In this document: one piece after another, positions 51,852 through 60,487 of the stretch
Position numbering within the stretch: the first letter of the stretch is position 1
How the letters are laid out: each line of letters opens with the position of its first letter
Assembly: GCF_900111685.1 (NCBI RefSeq)
Contig: NZ_FOHX01000015.1
Span: forward strand, 124,001 to 188,000
Direction: 5' to 3'
From: Nonomuraea wenchangensis
GTDB taxonomy: Bacteria > Actinomycetota > Actinomycetes > Streptosporangiales > Streptosporangiaceae
Length of the DNA: 64,000 nucleotides
The notes under the pieces: generated by a model
Seen by the model: only the letters and a program-made list of their open reading frames with translations
Database searches by the model: none
Told to the model about the DNA's origin: nothing
Program-made: the position numbers and the translations under genes

Positions 51852-53975
51852 ATGCCGCAGATCGCGCCACTGGTGGCCGGTGATCCCCCGCACCTGGGAT
51901 CATTCCGGCTGTCCGGACGCATCGGCGAGGGCGGTCAGGGCATCGTTTACCTCGGTGTCAATGACGAGGGCGAGCGCGCCGCCATCAAGCTGTTGCACGT
52001 GAAATTCTCCGGCGACACGATCGCCCGCTCCCGCTTCGCCCGCGAGCTCAAGGCGGCGCAGCGGGTGGCGTCGTTCTGCACGGCGCGGGTGATGGAGGCC
52101 GACCTCGACGGCGACACGCCGTACATCGCGAGCGAGTACATCGAGGGCCGCTCGCTCAGGGAGCTGATCGAGACCGACGGGCCGCTGAGCGGCACCCCGC
52201 TGGACCGGCTCGCGATCGGCACCGCCACCGCGCTCACCGCCATCCACCACGCGCACATCGTCCACCGCGACTTCAAGCCCGACAACGTGCTGATCGCCGC
52301 CGACGGGCCGCGCGTGGTCGACTTCGGCATCGCGCGCATCATCGACTCCACCGGCACGATCACCAGCCGGGCCATCGGCACGCCCGCCTACATGGCCCCC
52401 GAGCAGATCGCCGGCGACGACGTCGGGCCCTACACCGACGTCTTCTCGTGGGGGGCGACGATCGCCTTCGCGGCGACCGGCCAGGTGGTCTTCGAGGGCA
52501 AGTCCATCGCGACCGTGCTCAACCGCATCCTCAACCACGAGGTCGACGTCACCATGCTGCCTGAGCCGCTGCGCGGCGTGGTGGCGGGGGCGCTGGCCAA
52601 GGCGCCCGCCGAGCGGCCCTCCGCCGACCAGATCCTGCTGCGGCTGCTCGGGCAGTCCACCGGCGTCGGTGCCTCCACCGCCGTGCTCACGCGCGGTGTG
52701 CAGGTCGCGGGCGACGACACGACGCCGTTCAGCCGGGTCAACGCGAGGTCCGTCACCGACCTGCCCGCCCGCAGGGGCGCGGGGTCCCTGGTGCCGGCCG
52801 AGCACGGCCCGCCCGCCCAGGGACAGCCCGGCACCGCCGGGCAGGGCCATGCCGGCGGCACCGGGCAGGGCCACGCCGGCGCCACCGGACAGGGGCACAC
52901 CGGCTCAGCCGGCCAGGGACAGCTCGGCTCCGCCGGCCACGGGCACGCCGGGGCCGGCGGTGGGCGGGCGCACGAGGGTCAGGGGGCGGCGCTGACCACC
53001 CCGCCCGTGCCCCGGTCCGGCGACGTGGCCGGCGGCGGGCCGGGCGAGGGCGGGCAGCCCTCCTACCCCGCGCCCACCGAGCCGTCGTCGGCACCCGCAC
53101 GGCGGCGGCGCTCCCGCTGGCGGCTGTGGGCGGCCTTCGCCGGCGTGCTCGTGCTGGTGGCCGGCGCCGCGATGGTCGCCGCGATGAACGGCTGGCCCCT
53201 GGCCTTCCGTGAGCAGGGCGCCGAGCCGACCACGCCGGGGGCGCCGTCGTACGCCTCCGTGGTGGACAAGGTGGCCACCACCGGCAGGATCGTCATCGGC
53301 GTCAAGGGCGACCTGCCCGGCGTCGGGCTGCAGAACGGCCAGGCGTTCGAGGGCTTCGACATCGAGCTGGCCCGGCGCATCGCGTCCGGCCTCGGGGCCA
53401 GGGAGACGGAGTTCGTCCGGGTCAGCAGGGACGACCGGCCCGCCGGGCTGGCGCAGGGCAAGCTCGACCTGGTCGTGGCGACGTACGTCATCGACGGCCG
53501 CACCCCGTTCGCCGGCCCCTACTACCTGGCACACCGCGACGTGCTCGTCCGCGCGGGCGGCGGCATCGACGAGCTCGGCGACCTGGCGGGCAAACGGGTG
53601 TGCGCCCCGAGCAGCCCGTCCGTCGGCGAGGTCCAGGACCGCGTGAAGGTCAAGCCCGTGCTCGCCGGCAACTACGCCGAGTGCATGGACCTCCTGCGCA
53701 CCGGCAAGGTCGATGCCGTCCCTGGCGAGGACGTGATCCTGGCCGGCTTCGCCAACCGCGAGCCGCTGCGCTACAAGATCCTCGGCGCGAAGCTCAGCAA
53801 CGAGCGCTACGGCGTCGGCATCCGCCCGGGCGACGCGGCCACCTGCAAGGCGGTCAACGGCATCATCGCCGACCTCTATCGCAGCGGCGCCATGAAGGAA
53901 CTCATCGACCAGTATTTCGGCAAGGTCGACTTCAAACCGGAGCTACGGCAACCCGCGATGGAAACCTGCGGATGA
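51852..53975 (+). CDS. Ser/Thr protein kinase with extracellular solute-binding domain
   Basis: A 707-residue membrane receptor kinase. The cytoplasmic Hanks-type kinase (about residues 15-275) is complete: IGEGGQGIVYLG, ATP-binding K46, catalytic D140 in HRDFKPDN, D157 of DFG, and GTPAYMAPEQ. A low-complexity linker contains five 8-residue repeats (328-367). A single membrane helix lies at about 423-446. Residues 465-700 form a family 3 solute-binding domain (GRIVIGVKGDLPGVGLQN, FEGFDIELARRIA, GIRPGDAATCK). It therefore probably senses a small ligand, possibly an amino acid such as glutamate, outside the cell. No ABC transporter genes are adjacent. Confidence 0.93.
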   Translation: MPQIAPLVAGDPPHLGSFRLSGRIGEGGQGIVYLGVNDEGERAAIKLLHVKFSGDTIARSRFARELKAAQRVASFCTARVMEADLDGDTPYIASEYIEGRSLRELIETDGPLSGTPLDRLAIGTATALTAIHHAHIVHRDFKPDNVLIAADGPRVVDFGIARIIDSTGTITSRAIGTPAYMAPEQIAGDDVGPYTDVFSWGATIAFAATGQVVFEGKSIATVLNRILNHEVDVTMLPEPLRGVVAGALAKAPAERPSADQILLRLLGQSTGVGASTAVLTRGVQVAGDDTTPFSRVNARSVTDLPARRGAGSLVPAEHGPPAQGQPGTAGQGHAGGTGQGHAGATGQGHTGSAGQGQLGSAGHGHAGAGGGRAHEGQGAALTTPPVPRSGDVAGGGPGEGGQPSYPAPTEPSSAPARRRRSRWRLWAAFAGVLVLVAGAAMVAAMNGWPLAFREQGAEPTTPGAPSYASVVDKVATTGRIVIGVKGDLPGVGLQNGQAFEGFDIELARRIASGLGARETEFVRVSRDDRPAGLAQGKLDLVVATYVIDGRTPFAGPYYLAHRDVLVRAGGGIDELGDLAGKRVCAPSSPSVGEVQDRVKVKPVLAGNYAECMDLLRTGKVDAVPGEDVILAGFANREPLRYKILGAKLSNERYGVGIRPGDAATCKAVNGIIADLYRSGAMKELIDQYFGKVDFKPELRQPAMETCG
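52833..52952 (+). repeat. 24-bp repeats encoding the kinase linker
   Basis: Five diverged copies encode the octapeptides TAGQGHAG, GTGQGHAG, ATGQGHTG, SAGQGQLG and SAGHGHAG in the juxtamembrane linker of the kinase. Confidence 0.8.
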
Positions 53976-54030
53976 CGAGCGGGTAACATCCCCAACGTCC
54001 GACATTCTGCTGCGAGTTAGGGGAAAGGCC

Positions 54031-55017
54031 ATGGCGTCGTCAGCCACTGCGCCCGTCAAGGTGACCGTCACCGGAGCCGCCGGCCAGATCGGCTACGCAC
54101 TGCTGTTCCGCATCGCTTCGGGTCAGCTTCTCGGCGCCGACGTGCCGGTCAAGCTCAGCCTGCTGGAGATCCCGGCCGCCGTGAAGGCCGCCGAGGGCAC
54201 CGCGATGGAGCTGGACGACTGCGCGTTCCCGTTGCTGTCCGGCATCGAGATCACCGACAGCCCCGACGTCGCGTTCGACGGCACCAGCGTCGCGCTGCTC
54301 GTCGGAGCCATGCCGCGCAAGGCCGGCATGGAGCGCGGCGACCTGCTCGGCGCGAACGGCGGCATCTTCGGCCCGCAGGGCAAGGCCATCAACGACCACG
54401 CGGCCGACGACATCCGGGTCCTGGTCGTGGGCAACCCGGCCAACACCAACGCCCTCATCGCGCAGCAGCACGCCCCCGACGTGCCGGCCGAGCGCTTCAC
54501 CGCGATGACCCGGCTCGACCACAACCGCGCGCTCTCGCAGCTCGCCGCCAAGCTCCAGGTGCCGGTGACCGAGATCAGGAAGATGACGATCTGGGGCAAC
54601 CACTCCGCCACCCAGTACCCTGACCTGTTCCACGCCGAGGTCGGCGGCAAGGTCGCGGCCGAGCAGGTCGACCACGAGTGGCTGAAGGACACCTTCATCC
54701 CGACGGTCGCCAAGCGCGGCGCGGCCATCATCGACGCCCGCGGCGCCTCCTCGGCCGCCTCGGCCGCCAACGCCGCCATCGACCACGTGTACGACTGGGT
54801 CAACGGCACCGAGTGGACCTCCGCCGCGGTCGTCTCCGACGGCTCGTACGGCGTGCCCGAGGGCCTCATCTCGTCGTTCCCCGTCCGCGCCGCCGGCGGG
54901 AAGTTCGAGATCATCCAGGGCCTGGAGATCGACGCCTTCTCCCGCGAGCGCATCGACGCCAGCGTGCGCGAGCTGGAGGAGGAGCGCACCGCCGTCAAGG
55001 AGCTCGGCCTCATCTGA
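54031..55017 (+). CDS. mdh: Malate dehydrogenase
   Basis: A 328-residue NAD-dependent MDH of the TCA cycle. The nucleotide motif VTGAAGQIGYALLFRIASG, the substrate loop MPRKAGMERGDLL, VVGNPANTNALIA, TRLDHNRALSQLA and catalytic histidine in IWGNHSATQYPD are all present. AGGGGAAAGGCC precedes the ATG. It lies 55 bases after the kinase gene, probably on its own transcript. Confidence 0.97.
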   Translation: MASSATAPVKVTVTGAAGQIGYALLFRIASGQLLGADVPVKLSLLEIPAAVKAAEGTAMELDDCAFPLLSGIEITDSPDVAFDGTSVALLVGAMPRKAGMERGDLLGANGGIFGPQGKAINDHAADDIRVLVVGNPANTNALIAQQHAPDVPAERFTAMTRLDHNRALSQLAAKLQVPVTEIRKMTIWGNHSATQYPDLFHAEVGGKVAAEQVDHEWLKDTFIPTVAKRGAAIIDARGASSAASAANAAIDHVYDWVNGTEWTSAAVVSDGSYGVPEGLISSFPVRAAGGKFEIIQGLEIDAFSRERIDASVRELEEERTAVKELGLI

Positions 55018-55249
55018 GCCGCCCCGCCCGCGCCGGACGCCCCTCGCCGACCATCGGCGGGGGGCGTCCGCGTTGCCCGGCGCACCCGCCGTCCGTTCCG
55101 TCGCTCCGCGCGGGACAGGTCGCCTGCGGACCGGGGTGGGCGGTCGCCTCCGGGGTGGCGAACACCACTCCGGCGGCGGCGAGCAGGCTGCCTGCCACGA
55201 TGAGAGCGCCAAAGATCGGTTTCGTGACCCTCGGTGAAATGCTCTTCAC
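55010..55249 (-). CDS. Possible small secreted protein
   Basis: A 79-residue frame with a GTG start. The N-terminus is signal-like (MKSISPRVTK, then a hydrophobic stretch and ATPEATAHP). The mature part would be about 45 residues, Pro/Gly/Arg-rich, with two cysteines. The 3' end overlaps the mdh stop by 8 bases and runs through the mdh terminator hairpin, which weakens the case. There is no clear ribosome binding site. Confidence 0.35.
   Translation of the reverse strand: MKSISPRVTKPIFGALIVAGSLLAAAGVVFATPEATAHPGPQATCPARSDGTDGGCAGQRGRPPPMVGEGRPARAGRLR
55034..55070. terminator. Terminator after mdh
   Basis: A 17-bp stem (one G-U pair) with a 3-base loop: 55034-55050 pairs with 55054-55070. 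It begins 17 bases after the mdh stop. Confidence 0.87.
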
Positions 55250-55287
55250 GTTTCGGTACTACAGCACATATAGCGCCGCCGTATGGC

Positions 55288-56235
55288 TCATTTGCCGGAA
55301 AGCGCCTCCCAGGCGTCGGAGACGATGTCGTGCAGCGACGGGCGGGCGGCCTTCCACCCCAGCTCGCGCTGGATCTTCGCGGACGAGGCGACCAGCACGG
55401 CGGGATCGCCCGGCCGCCGCTCGCCGAAGACCGCCGGGATCTCGTGGCCGGTGACCTCGCGGCAGACCGAGATCACCTCCCGCACGCTGAAGCCGGAGCC
55501 GCTGCCCAGGTTGTAGATCTTGTGCTCGCCGGGCGTGAGCGCCTCCAGCGCCAGCAGGTGCGCCCGCGCCAGGTCGGCGACGTGGACGTAGTCGCGCACG
55601 CAGGTGCCGTCCTGGGTGGGGTAGTCGGTGCCGAAGACGCTGACCGAGTCGCGCTCGCCGGTGGCGACCTTCAGCACGTTCGGGATGAGGTGGGTCTCGA
55701 CCGCGTGGCGCTCGCGGAAGCGGCCGTAGGCGCCGGCCACGTTGAAGTAGCGCAGGCTCACAGCGGCCAGGCCGCGGACGCGGGCGAAGGCGCTCAGCGC
55801 CGTGTCCACGGCGAGCTTGGAGGCGCCGTAGGGGTTGGTCGGGCGCGTCGGGTCGCTCTCCTCGATGGGCGCGCGCTCCGGCTCGCCGTACGTCGCCGCC
55901 GTCGAGGAGAACACGATCCGGCCGACCCCCTTGTCCCGCATGGCCTCCAGCAGCGCGAGGGTGCCGCCCAGGTTGTTCGCCCAGTAGAGGCCGGGCTTCT
56001 CCACCGACTCGCCGACCAGCGACTTGGCCGCGAAATGGAGCACCGCGTCCACACCGTCCAGCGCGTCACCGGGCTCGGCGATGTCGGCGCGCACGAACCT
56101 GGCGCCCTCCGGCACCGCGTCCCGGTGGCCGGTCGACAGGTCGTCGAGCACGGTCACCTCGTGTCCCGCCTCCACGAGCTGGGCGGCGACGACGCTGCCG
56201 ACGTATCCCGCCCCGCCGGTGACCAGCAATCTCAT
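55288..56235 (-). CDS. galE: UDP-glucose 4-epimerase
   Basis: A 315-residue short-chain dehydrogenase-type epimerase. It starts with the NAD motif LVTGGAGYVGSVVAAQL, has LHFAAKSLVGESV, SSTAATYG and the catalytic YGASK, and the substrate region RYFNVAGA. It interconverts UDP-glucose and UDP-galactose for glycan synthesis. AGGAGTCCAC precedes the ATG. The upstream region is unusually A/T-rich and contains the inverted repeat TCAAA-TATG-TTTGA (56248-56261). Confidence 0.94.
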   Translation of the reverse strand: MRLLVTGGAGYVGSVVAAQLVEAGHEVTVLDDLSTGHRDAVPEGARFVRADIAEPGDALDGVDAVLHFAAKSLVGESVEKPGLYWANNLGGTLALLEAMRDKGVGRIVFSSTAATYGEPERAPIEESDPTRPTNPYGASKLAVDTALSAFARVRGLAAVSLRYFNVAGAYGRFRERHAVETHLIPNVLKVATGERDSVSVFGTDYPTQDGTCVRDYVHVADLARAHLLALEALTPGEHKIYNLGSGSGFSVREVISVCREVTGHEIPAVFGERRPGDPAVLVASSAKIQRELGWKAARPSLHDIVSDAWEALSGK

Positions 56236-56321
56236 GTGGACTCCTGTTCAAATATGTTTGATTTTGTAAGGCTTGCTGTTCAGCATACGCGGGAAAGCAC
56301 CCGTATACGCTGCCAACCACC

Positions 56322-57635
56322 ATGTTTGACACCGTCGCGGCCAACGTCGCCCTGGTCCTGCTGTTCGTCCTGATCGGGGGCTTCTTCGCCGCCGCCGAGA
56401 TCGCGATGGTCTCGCTGCGCGAGAGCCAGATCCGCAAGCTGTCCGACCGTGGCCGCAGGGGCGAACGCGTGGCCAAACTCGCCCGCGACCCCAACCGATT
56501 CCTCTCCGCCGTCCAGATCGGCGTCACCGTGGCCACCATGCTGTCGGCCGCGTTCGGCGCCGACCGGCTGGGCGCGCAGCTCACACCCGTCCTGCAGGGC
56601 TGGGGCGTGCCCGGCGGCGTCGCCCCGGTGCTCGGGCTGGTGCTGGTCACGCTGGCCATCTCGTACGTCTCACTCGTGCTCGGTGAGCTGGCGCCCAAAC
56701 GCCTGGCGCTGCAGCGGGCCGAAGGGCTCTCGCTGTTCGTGGCCCCGTTCCTCGACTGGGTCGCCCGCCTGTCGCGGCCGATCATCTGGATGCTCTCCAA
56801 GTCCACCGACGTCGTCGTACGGCTGCTCGGCGGCAACCCGGAGGCCGACCGCGAGGAGGTCACCACCGAGGAGCTGCGCGACATGGTGGTCGGCCACCAC
56901 GACCTGACCGCCGACGAGCGCAAGCTCATCGGCGAGGTCTTCGCCGCCGGCAAACGGCAGCTCAGGGAGGTGATGCTGCCGCGCACCGAGGTCGAGTTCA
57001 TGGAGGCCGACACGCCGCTCGCCGAGGCCGCCGCGCTCGCCGCCCGGCTGCCGCACTCCCGCTTCCCCGTCTACCGCACCTCCTACGACGAGATCATCGG
57101 CTTCGTGCACGTACGCGACCTGCTCGACCCCGAGCTGTCCGGGCGCGTCGAGCCGGTCAGCGCGCTCGTCCCGATCCGCCCCGCCAAGTTCGTGCCCGCA
57201 TCCAAGCGCCTGCTCAGCACGCTCAACGAGATGCGCGACGAGGGCCAGCACCTCGCCATCGTGGTCGACGAGTACGGCGGCACCGCCGGCATCATCACCC
57301 TGGAGGACCTGGTCGAGGAGCTGATCGGCGACATCAGGGACGAGTACGACATCGAGGAGGACGTCGTCGTCCTGCCCGCCGGCGAGATCGAGATCGACGG
57401 CCTGACCAACCTCAACGACTTCGCCACCGAGACCGGCATCAGGCTGCCCGACGGCCCGTACGAGACGCTGGGCGGCTTCGTCATGGCGGTGCTCGGCCAC
57501 GTGGCGGCGCTCGGCGAGCGGGTCGAGGTGGACGGCTTCGACCTGGAGGTCATCGAGCTGGACGGGCGGCGGATCGCCCGGGTGCGGGTGAAACGCCGAC
57601 CGGCCGTCGAGTCGCCGCCCGACCAGGATTCCTGA
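56322..57635 (+). CDS. CNNM/CorC-type (DUF21-CBS) membrane protein
   Basis: A 437-residue protein of the hemolysin C/CNNM family. The DUF21 membrane domain (residues 5-190) has GGFFAAAEIAMVSLRESQI and LGELAPKRLALQRAEG. Two CBS domains (about 210-335) include VMLPRTEVEFMEADT and HLAIVVDEYGGTAGIITLED. A C-terminal CorC/HlyC domain ends the protein. Members are linked to Mg2+ or Co2+ handling. TACGCT (56306-56311) ends 10 bases before the ATG, so the leader would be very short. trpS follows after 14 bases. Confidence 0.92.
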   Translation: MFDTVAANVALVLLFVLIGGFFAAAEIAMVSLRESQIRKLSDRGRRGERVAKLARDPNRFLSAVQIGVTVATMLSAAFGADRLGAQLTPVLQGWGVPGGVAPVLGLVLVTLAISYVSLVLGELAPKRLALQRAEGLSLFVAPFLDWVARLSRPIIWMLSKSTDVVVRLLGGNPEADREEVTTEELRDMVVGHHDLTADERKLIGEVFAAGKRQLREVMLPRTEVEFMEADTPLAEAAALAARLPHSRFPVYRTSYDEIIGFVHVRDLLDPELSGRVEPVSALVPIRPAKFVPASKRLLSTLNEMRDEGQHLAIVVDEYGGTAGIITLEDLVEELIGDIRDEYDIEEDVVVLPAGEIEIDGLTNLNDFATETGIRLPDGPYETLGGFVMAVLGHVAALGERVEVDGFDLEVIELDGRRIARVRVKRRPAVESPPDQDS

Positions 57636-57649
57636 CACAATTGCCTGCT

Positions 57650-58654
57650 ATGGCCAGACCTCGTGTTCTCTCCGGCATCCAGCCCACCGCGGACTCCTTC
57701 CACCTGGGCAACTACCTGGGTGCGGTCCGTCAGTGGGTCACCATGCAGGAGACCCACGACGCCTTCTACTGCGTGGTCGACCTCCACGCGATCACCGTGC
57801 CGACCGAGCCCGCCGCACTGCGCCGGCGCAGCCGCGTGGCCGCCGCGCAGCTCTTCGCCGCGGGCCTCGACCCCGAGCGGGCCACCGTCTTCGTGCAGTC
57901 GCACGTACGCGAGCACACCGAGCTCGCCTGGATCCTGATCTGCCTCACCGGCATGGGCGAGGCGGGCAGGATGACGCAGTTCAAGGACAAGTCCGCCAAG
58001 TTCGGCGAGAGCGCGGCCAGCGTGGGGCTGTTCACCTACCCCATCCTCCAGGCCGCCGACATCCTCATCTACCAGGCCGACAAGGTGCCGGTGGGCGCCG
58101 ACCAGAAGCAGCACCTGGAGCTGACCCGCGACCTCGGTCAGCGCTTCAACCACCGCTTCGGCGACACCTTCACGCTGCCCGAGCCCTACATCCTGAAGGA
58201 GGTCGAGAAGATCACCGACCTCCAGGAACCGACGGCGAAGATGTCGAAGTCGTCCTCCAGCCCGGCGGGCATCCTCGACGTCCTGGAGCAGCCGGGGCCG
58301 CTGCGCAAAAAGGTCATGCGGGCGGTCACCGACACCGGCACCGAGGTCCTGTTCGACGAGGAGAACAAGCCGGGCATCTCCAACCTGCTGCGCATCCAGT
58401 CGGCGTTGACCGGCACGCCGATCCCCGACCTGGTCGCCCGCTACGCCGGGCAGGGCTACGGCACGTTCAAGAAGGAGGTCGCGGAGGCCGTCGTCGAGAC
58501 GTTCACGCCGATCCGCGAGCGCGCCGAGAAGCTGCTGTCCAACGAGGCGGAGCTCGACCGCATGCTCGCGGTCGGCGCCGAGCGCGCGGGGGCCGTCGCC
58601 CGGCTGACGATGGACCAGGTCCGCGACCGGGTCGGCTTCCTGCCCAAGCTCTGA
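57650..58654 (+). CDS. trpS: Tryptophanyl-tRNA synthetase
   Basis: A 334-residue class I aminoacyl-tRNA synthetase. The HIGH-type motif is HLGN (in SGIQPTADSFHLGNYLG), VPVGADQKQHLELTRDL binds tryptophan, and KMSKS is exact. It charges tRNA-Trp. The ATG at 57650 is used; an in-frame TTG at 57641 exists. The gene may be co-transcribed with the CNNM gene. Confidence 0.96.
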   Translation: MARPRVLSGIQPTADSFHLGNYLGAVRQWVTMQETHDAFYCVVDLHAITVPTEPAALRRRSRVAAAQLFAAGLDPERATVFVQSHVREHTELAWILICLTGMGEAGRMTQFKDKSAKFGESAASVGLFTYPILQAADILIYQADKVPVGADQKQHLELTRDLGQRFNHRFGDTFTLPEPYILKEVEKITDLQEPTAKMSKSSSSPAGILDVLEQPGPLRKKVMRAVTDTGTEVLFDEENKPGISNLLRIQSALTGTPIPDLVARYAGQGYGTFKKEVAEAVVETFTPIRERAEKLLSNEAELDRMLAVGAERAGAVARLTMDQVRDRVGFLPKL

Positions 58655-58683
58655 CGACCCCGGCGCCTCCGGCTCAGGGGTCG
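58655..58683. terminator. Hairpin between convergent trpS and VOC genes
   Basis: CGACCCC (58655-58661) and GGGGTCG (58677-58683) pair, with an inner CCGG/CCGG stem. It starts directly after the trpS stop and includes the stop of the VOC gene. Confidence 0.6.
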
Positions 58684-59381
58684 AGGCGGCCCGTGAGGTC
58701 CGTGGCGGCGGCGAGGTCGTCGGCCAGGGCCTCGCGCTCCGCCTCCGTCAGCTCCAGGGCGGCGACCTCGGCGAGCAGGCCCGCCGCCGCGTCCCGGTCG
58801 CCGGCGCGCAGCCGCAGCTCGGCCAGATAGACCAGGGCGGGCAGCCGCTGCGCGGGCGGCGCCGCCGCGTGCCTGGCGAGGCCGGTCTCCAGCAGCTTGA
58901 CGCCGGCCGCCACGTCGCCGCGCGCGTCGGCCTGGCGGGCGGCGGCGGCGATCACCCGCGCGAGCCGTCCCTCCGCCGGGTCCGGCTCGCCGGAGTCCTC
59001 CTTGCGGCGGCTGATCCGCACCCAGTTGCCGCCGGGGTCCACCACGACGAACCCGCCCGACGTGCCCTGCACGCGCCGTGGCCGGGTCATCCTCGGGATC
59101 CCGGACACCGGCACCTTGCCGAACGCCGCCCGCAGCCCCGCCGCGAACGCCGCGTGCAGCGCCCCCGTGTCCGGCACCACCACGACCACGCTGCCCATGG
59201 ACTGCTCGGGGTCGAACTCGGGCACGCCGAAGAAGTGCAGCTCGACCCCGCCGCGGCGGACGGCGGCGTACGGGTTGGGGCGCTCCTGGCGGTAGGTGAC
59301 GTCGAAGCCGAGGGCGCGGTAGAAGGGCAGGACGTCGTCGAGCTGCCGGCAGGGCAGGAGGGGGATGACGGTCTCGGTCAT
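58674..59381 (-). CDS. VOC-family protein with C-terminal helical extension
   Basis: A 235-residue protein. Residues 1-125 form a glyoxalase/bleomycin-resistance (VOC) domain (VIPLLPCRQLDDVLPFYRAL, VELHFFGVPEFDP, GGFVVVDPGGNWVRIS). The last 105 residues are helical and Ala/Leu-rich with a TPR-like look (VAAGVKLLETGLAR, ALVYLAELRLRAGDRDAA). Such VOC proteins can bind drugs or catalyse metal-dependent reactions. TACGAT (59393-59388) ends 6 bases before the ATG and no Shine-Dalgarno sequence is present, so the mRNA is probably leaderless. Divergent from a TetR regulator. Confidence 0.87.
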   Translation of the reverse strand: MTETVIPLLPCRQLDDVLPFYRALGFDVTYRQERPNPYAAVRRGGVELHFFGVPEFDPEQSMGSVVVVVPDTGALHAAFAAGLRAAFGKVPVSGIPRMTRPRRVQGTSGGFVVVDPGGNWVRISRRKEDSGEPDPAEGRLARVIAAAARQADARGDVAAGVKLLETGLARHAAAPPAQRLPALVYLAELRLRAGDRDAAAGLLAEVAALELTEAEREALADDLAAATDLTGRLDP

Positions 59382-59384
59382 GGA

Positions 59385-59400
59385 AACATCGTACGATGTT
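59385..59400. promoter_or_regulatory. 16-bp perfect palindrome, TetR operator candidate
   Basis: AACATCGTACGATGTT is perfectly self-complementary. It fills the 42-bp gap between the VOC and tetR genes and contains TACGAT, a possible -10 element, on both strands. Binding of the TetR protein would shut both promoters. Confidence 0.78.
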
Positions 59401-59423
59401 CGGAGTTTAAGGAGGCCCCTGTC

Positions 59424-60203
59424 ATGGAGTACGCGGGCCGGGGCGACCCCGCACGGACCATGGCCCTGCTCTGGGACGGGCTCCCGGCCCCCCGGCGCGG
59501 GCCCAGGCAGCGGCTGGAGCTGGCCGCCGTCGTGGACGCCGCCGTCGCCGCGGCCGATCGGGCCGGGCCGGCCGCGCTGTCCATGCGGGCGCTGGCCCAG
59601 GAGCTGGGGATCGGCACGGCGTCGCTCTACACGTACGTGCCGGGCAAGGCCGAGCTGCTGGAGCTGATGGTCGACCGGGTGGTGGGCGGGCAGCCGCTGC
59701 CCGACGTCGCCTCAGGCTGGCGGGCCGGGCTGCGCGGCGTCGCCGAGGCCGACCTGGCCGCCTACCGGGCCCACCCGTGGCTGCTGCAGGTGTCCACTTC
59801 GCGGACCGTCTTCGGCCCCCACGTCCTCGCCAGGTACGAGGCCACGCTGGCGCTGCTGCACGGGCACGGGCTGGCCGCGGCCGACGTGGTGGGCTGTGTG
59901 GCGGCGGTGGACTCGTACACGCGGGGCGCCGCGGCGGCCGTGGTCGAGGCCGAGCAGGCGCCCGCGCAGACCGGCAGCAGCGACGACGAGTGGTGGGAGC
60001 GGCGGGCGCCGTTCCTGGAGGAGCGCATGAACGGGCGGTTCCCGCTGCTCGCCGCGCTGGAGGAGGCCGGGGCGTTCGGGGTGTCGGACACGGCGCTGCC
60101 GTACACGCTGCAGCGGGCCCTGGACCGCTTCTCCCTCGGCCTCGGCCTGGTCCTCGACGCGGTGGCCGGGCGGATCGCGACGGGCCCGGGGCGCGCGTCC
60201 TGA
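59424..60203 (+). CDS. TetR/AcrR-family transcriptional regulator
   Basis: A 259-residue repressor. The HTH is at residues 35-75 (AAVVDAAVAAADRAGPAALS, LGIGTASLYTYVPGKAELL), and the C-terminal ligand-binding part resembles the tetracycline-repressor C-domain group. AAGGAGG lies 8 bases before the ATG at 59424; longer frames are rejected. The 16-bp palindrome upstream indicates autoregulation together with the VOC gene. Confidence 0.92.
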   Translation: MEYAGRGDPARTMALLWDGLPAPRRGPRQRLELAAVVDAAVAAADRAGPAALSMRALAQELGIGTASLYTYVPGKAELLELMVDRVVGGQPLPDVASGWRAGLRGVAEADLAAYRAHPWLLQVSTSRTVFGPHVLARYEATLALLHGHGLAAADVVGCVAAVDSYTRGAAAAVVEAEQAPAQTGSSDDEWWERRAPFLEERMNGRFPLLAALEEAGAFGVSDTALPYTLQRALDRFSLGLGLVLDAVAGRIATGPGRAS

Positions 60204-60205
60204 CG

Positions 60206-60400
60206 TCAGCCTTCCCTGGCCTCCCGGTGGACGCGCAGGAGCGCGCGGAGGGCGGCCAGGCTCGGCCTGGTGAGCCGGAGGTCGCCGCGGGCGGCGGTCC
60301 AGCCGGCATGGTGTCGTGCGAACGCCCAGCCGGGGAACTCCCGTTCGGCTTCCTCAAGCAGTCGTTCCATGACGAGGTCGGCATACGGCGCTGTGGTCAT
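60206..60400 (-). CDS. Small conserved-looking protein (64 residues)
   Basis: A 64-residue, probably helical protein, MTTAPYADLVMERLLEEAER onward, with FPGWAFARHHAGWTAARGDL and a Leu/Arg-rich C-terminus. No ribosome binding site is obvious. It lies 87 bases downstream of an XRE regulator gene on the same strand, an arrangement often seen for small partner proteins of such regulators. No function is assigned. Confidence 0.55.
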   Translation of the reverse strand: MTTAPYADLVMERLLEEAEREFPGWAFARHHAGWTAARGDLRLTRPSLAALRALLRVHREAREG

Positions 60401-60487
60401 GGACGCAGCGTGGCACCGGGACGCCGGTCCGTGACGAACTCGGGCTGAAGAACTCCGTGTTCGCCCGGACCGAACTGGGAGTTCGGG

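Noticed and set aside
58869..60203. 444-residue frame as the TetR gene
   Set aside because: The regulator starts at 59424, where AAGGAGG is well placed; upstream codons are antisense to the VOC gene.
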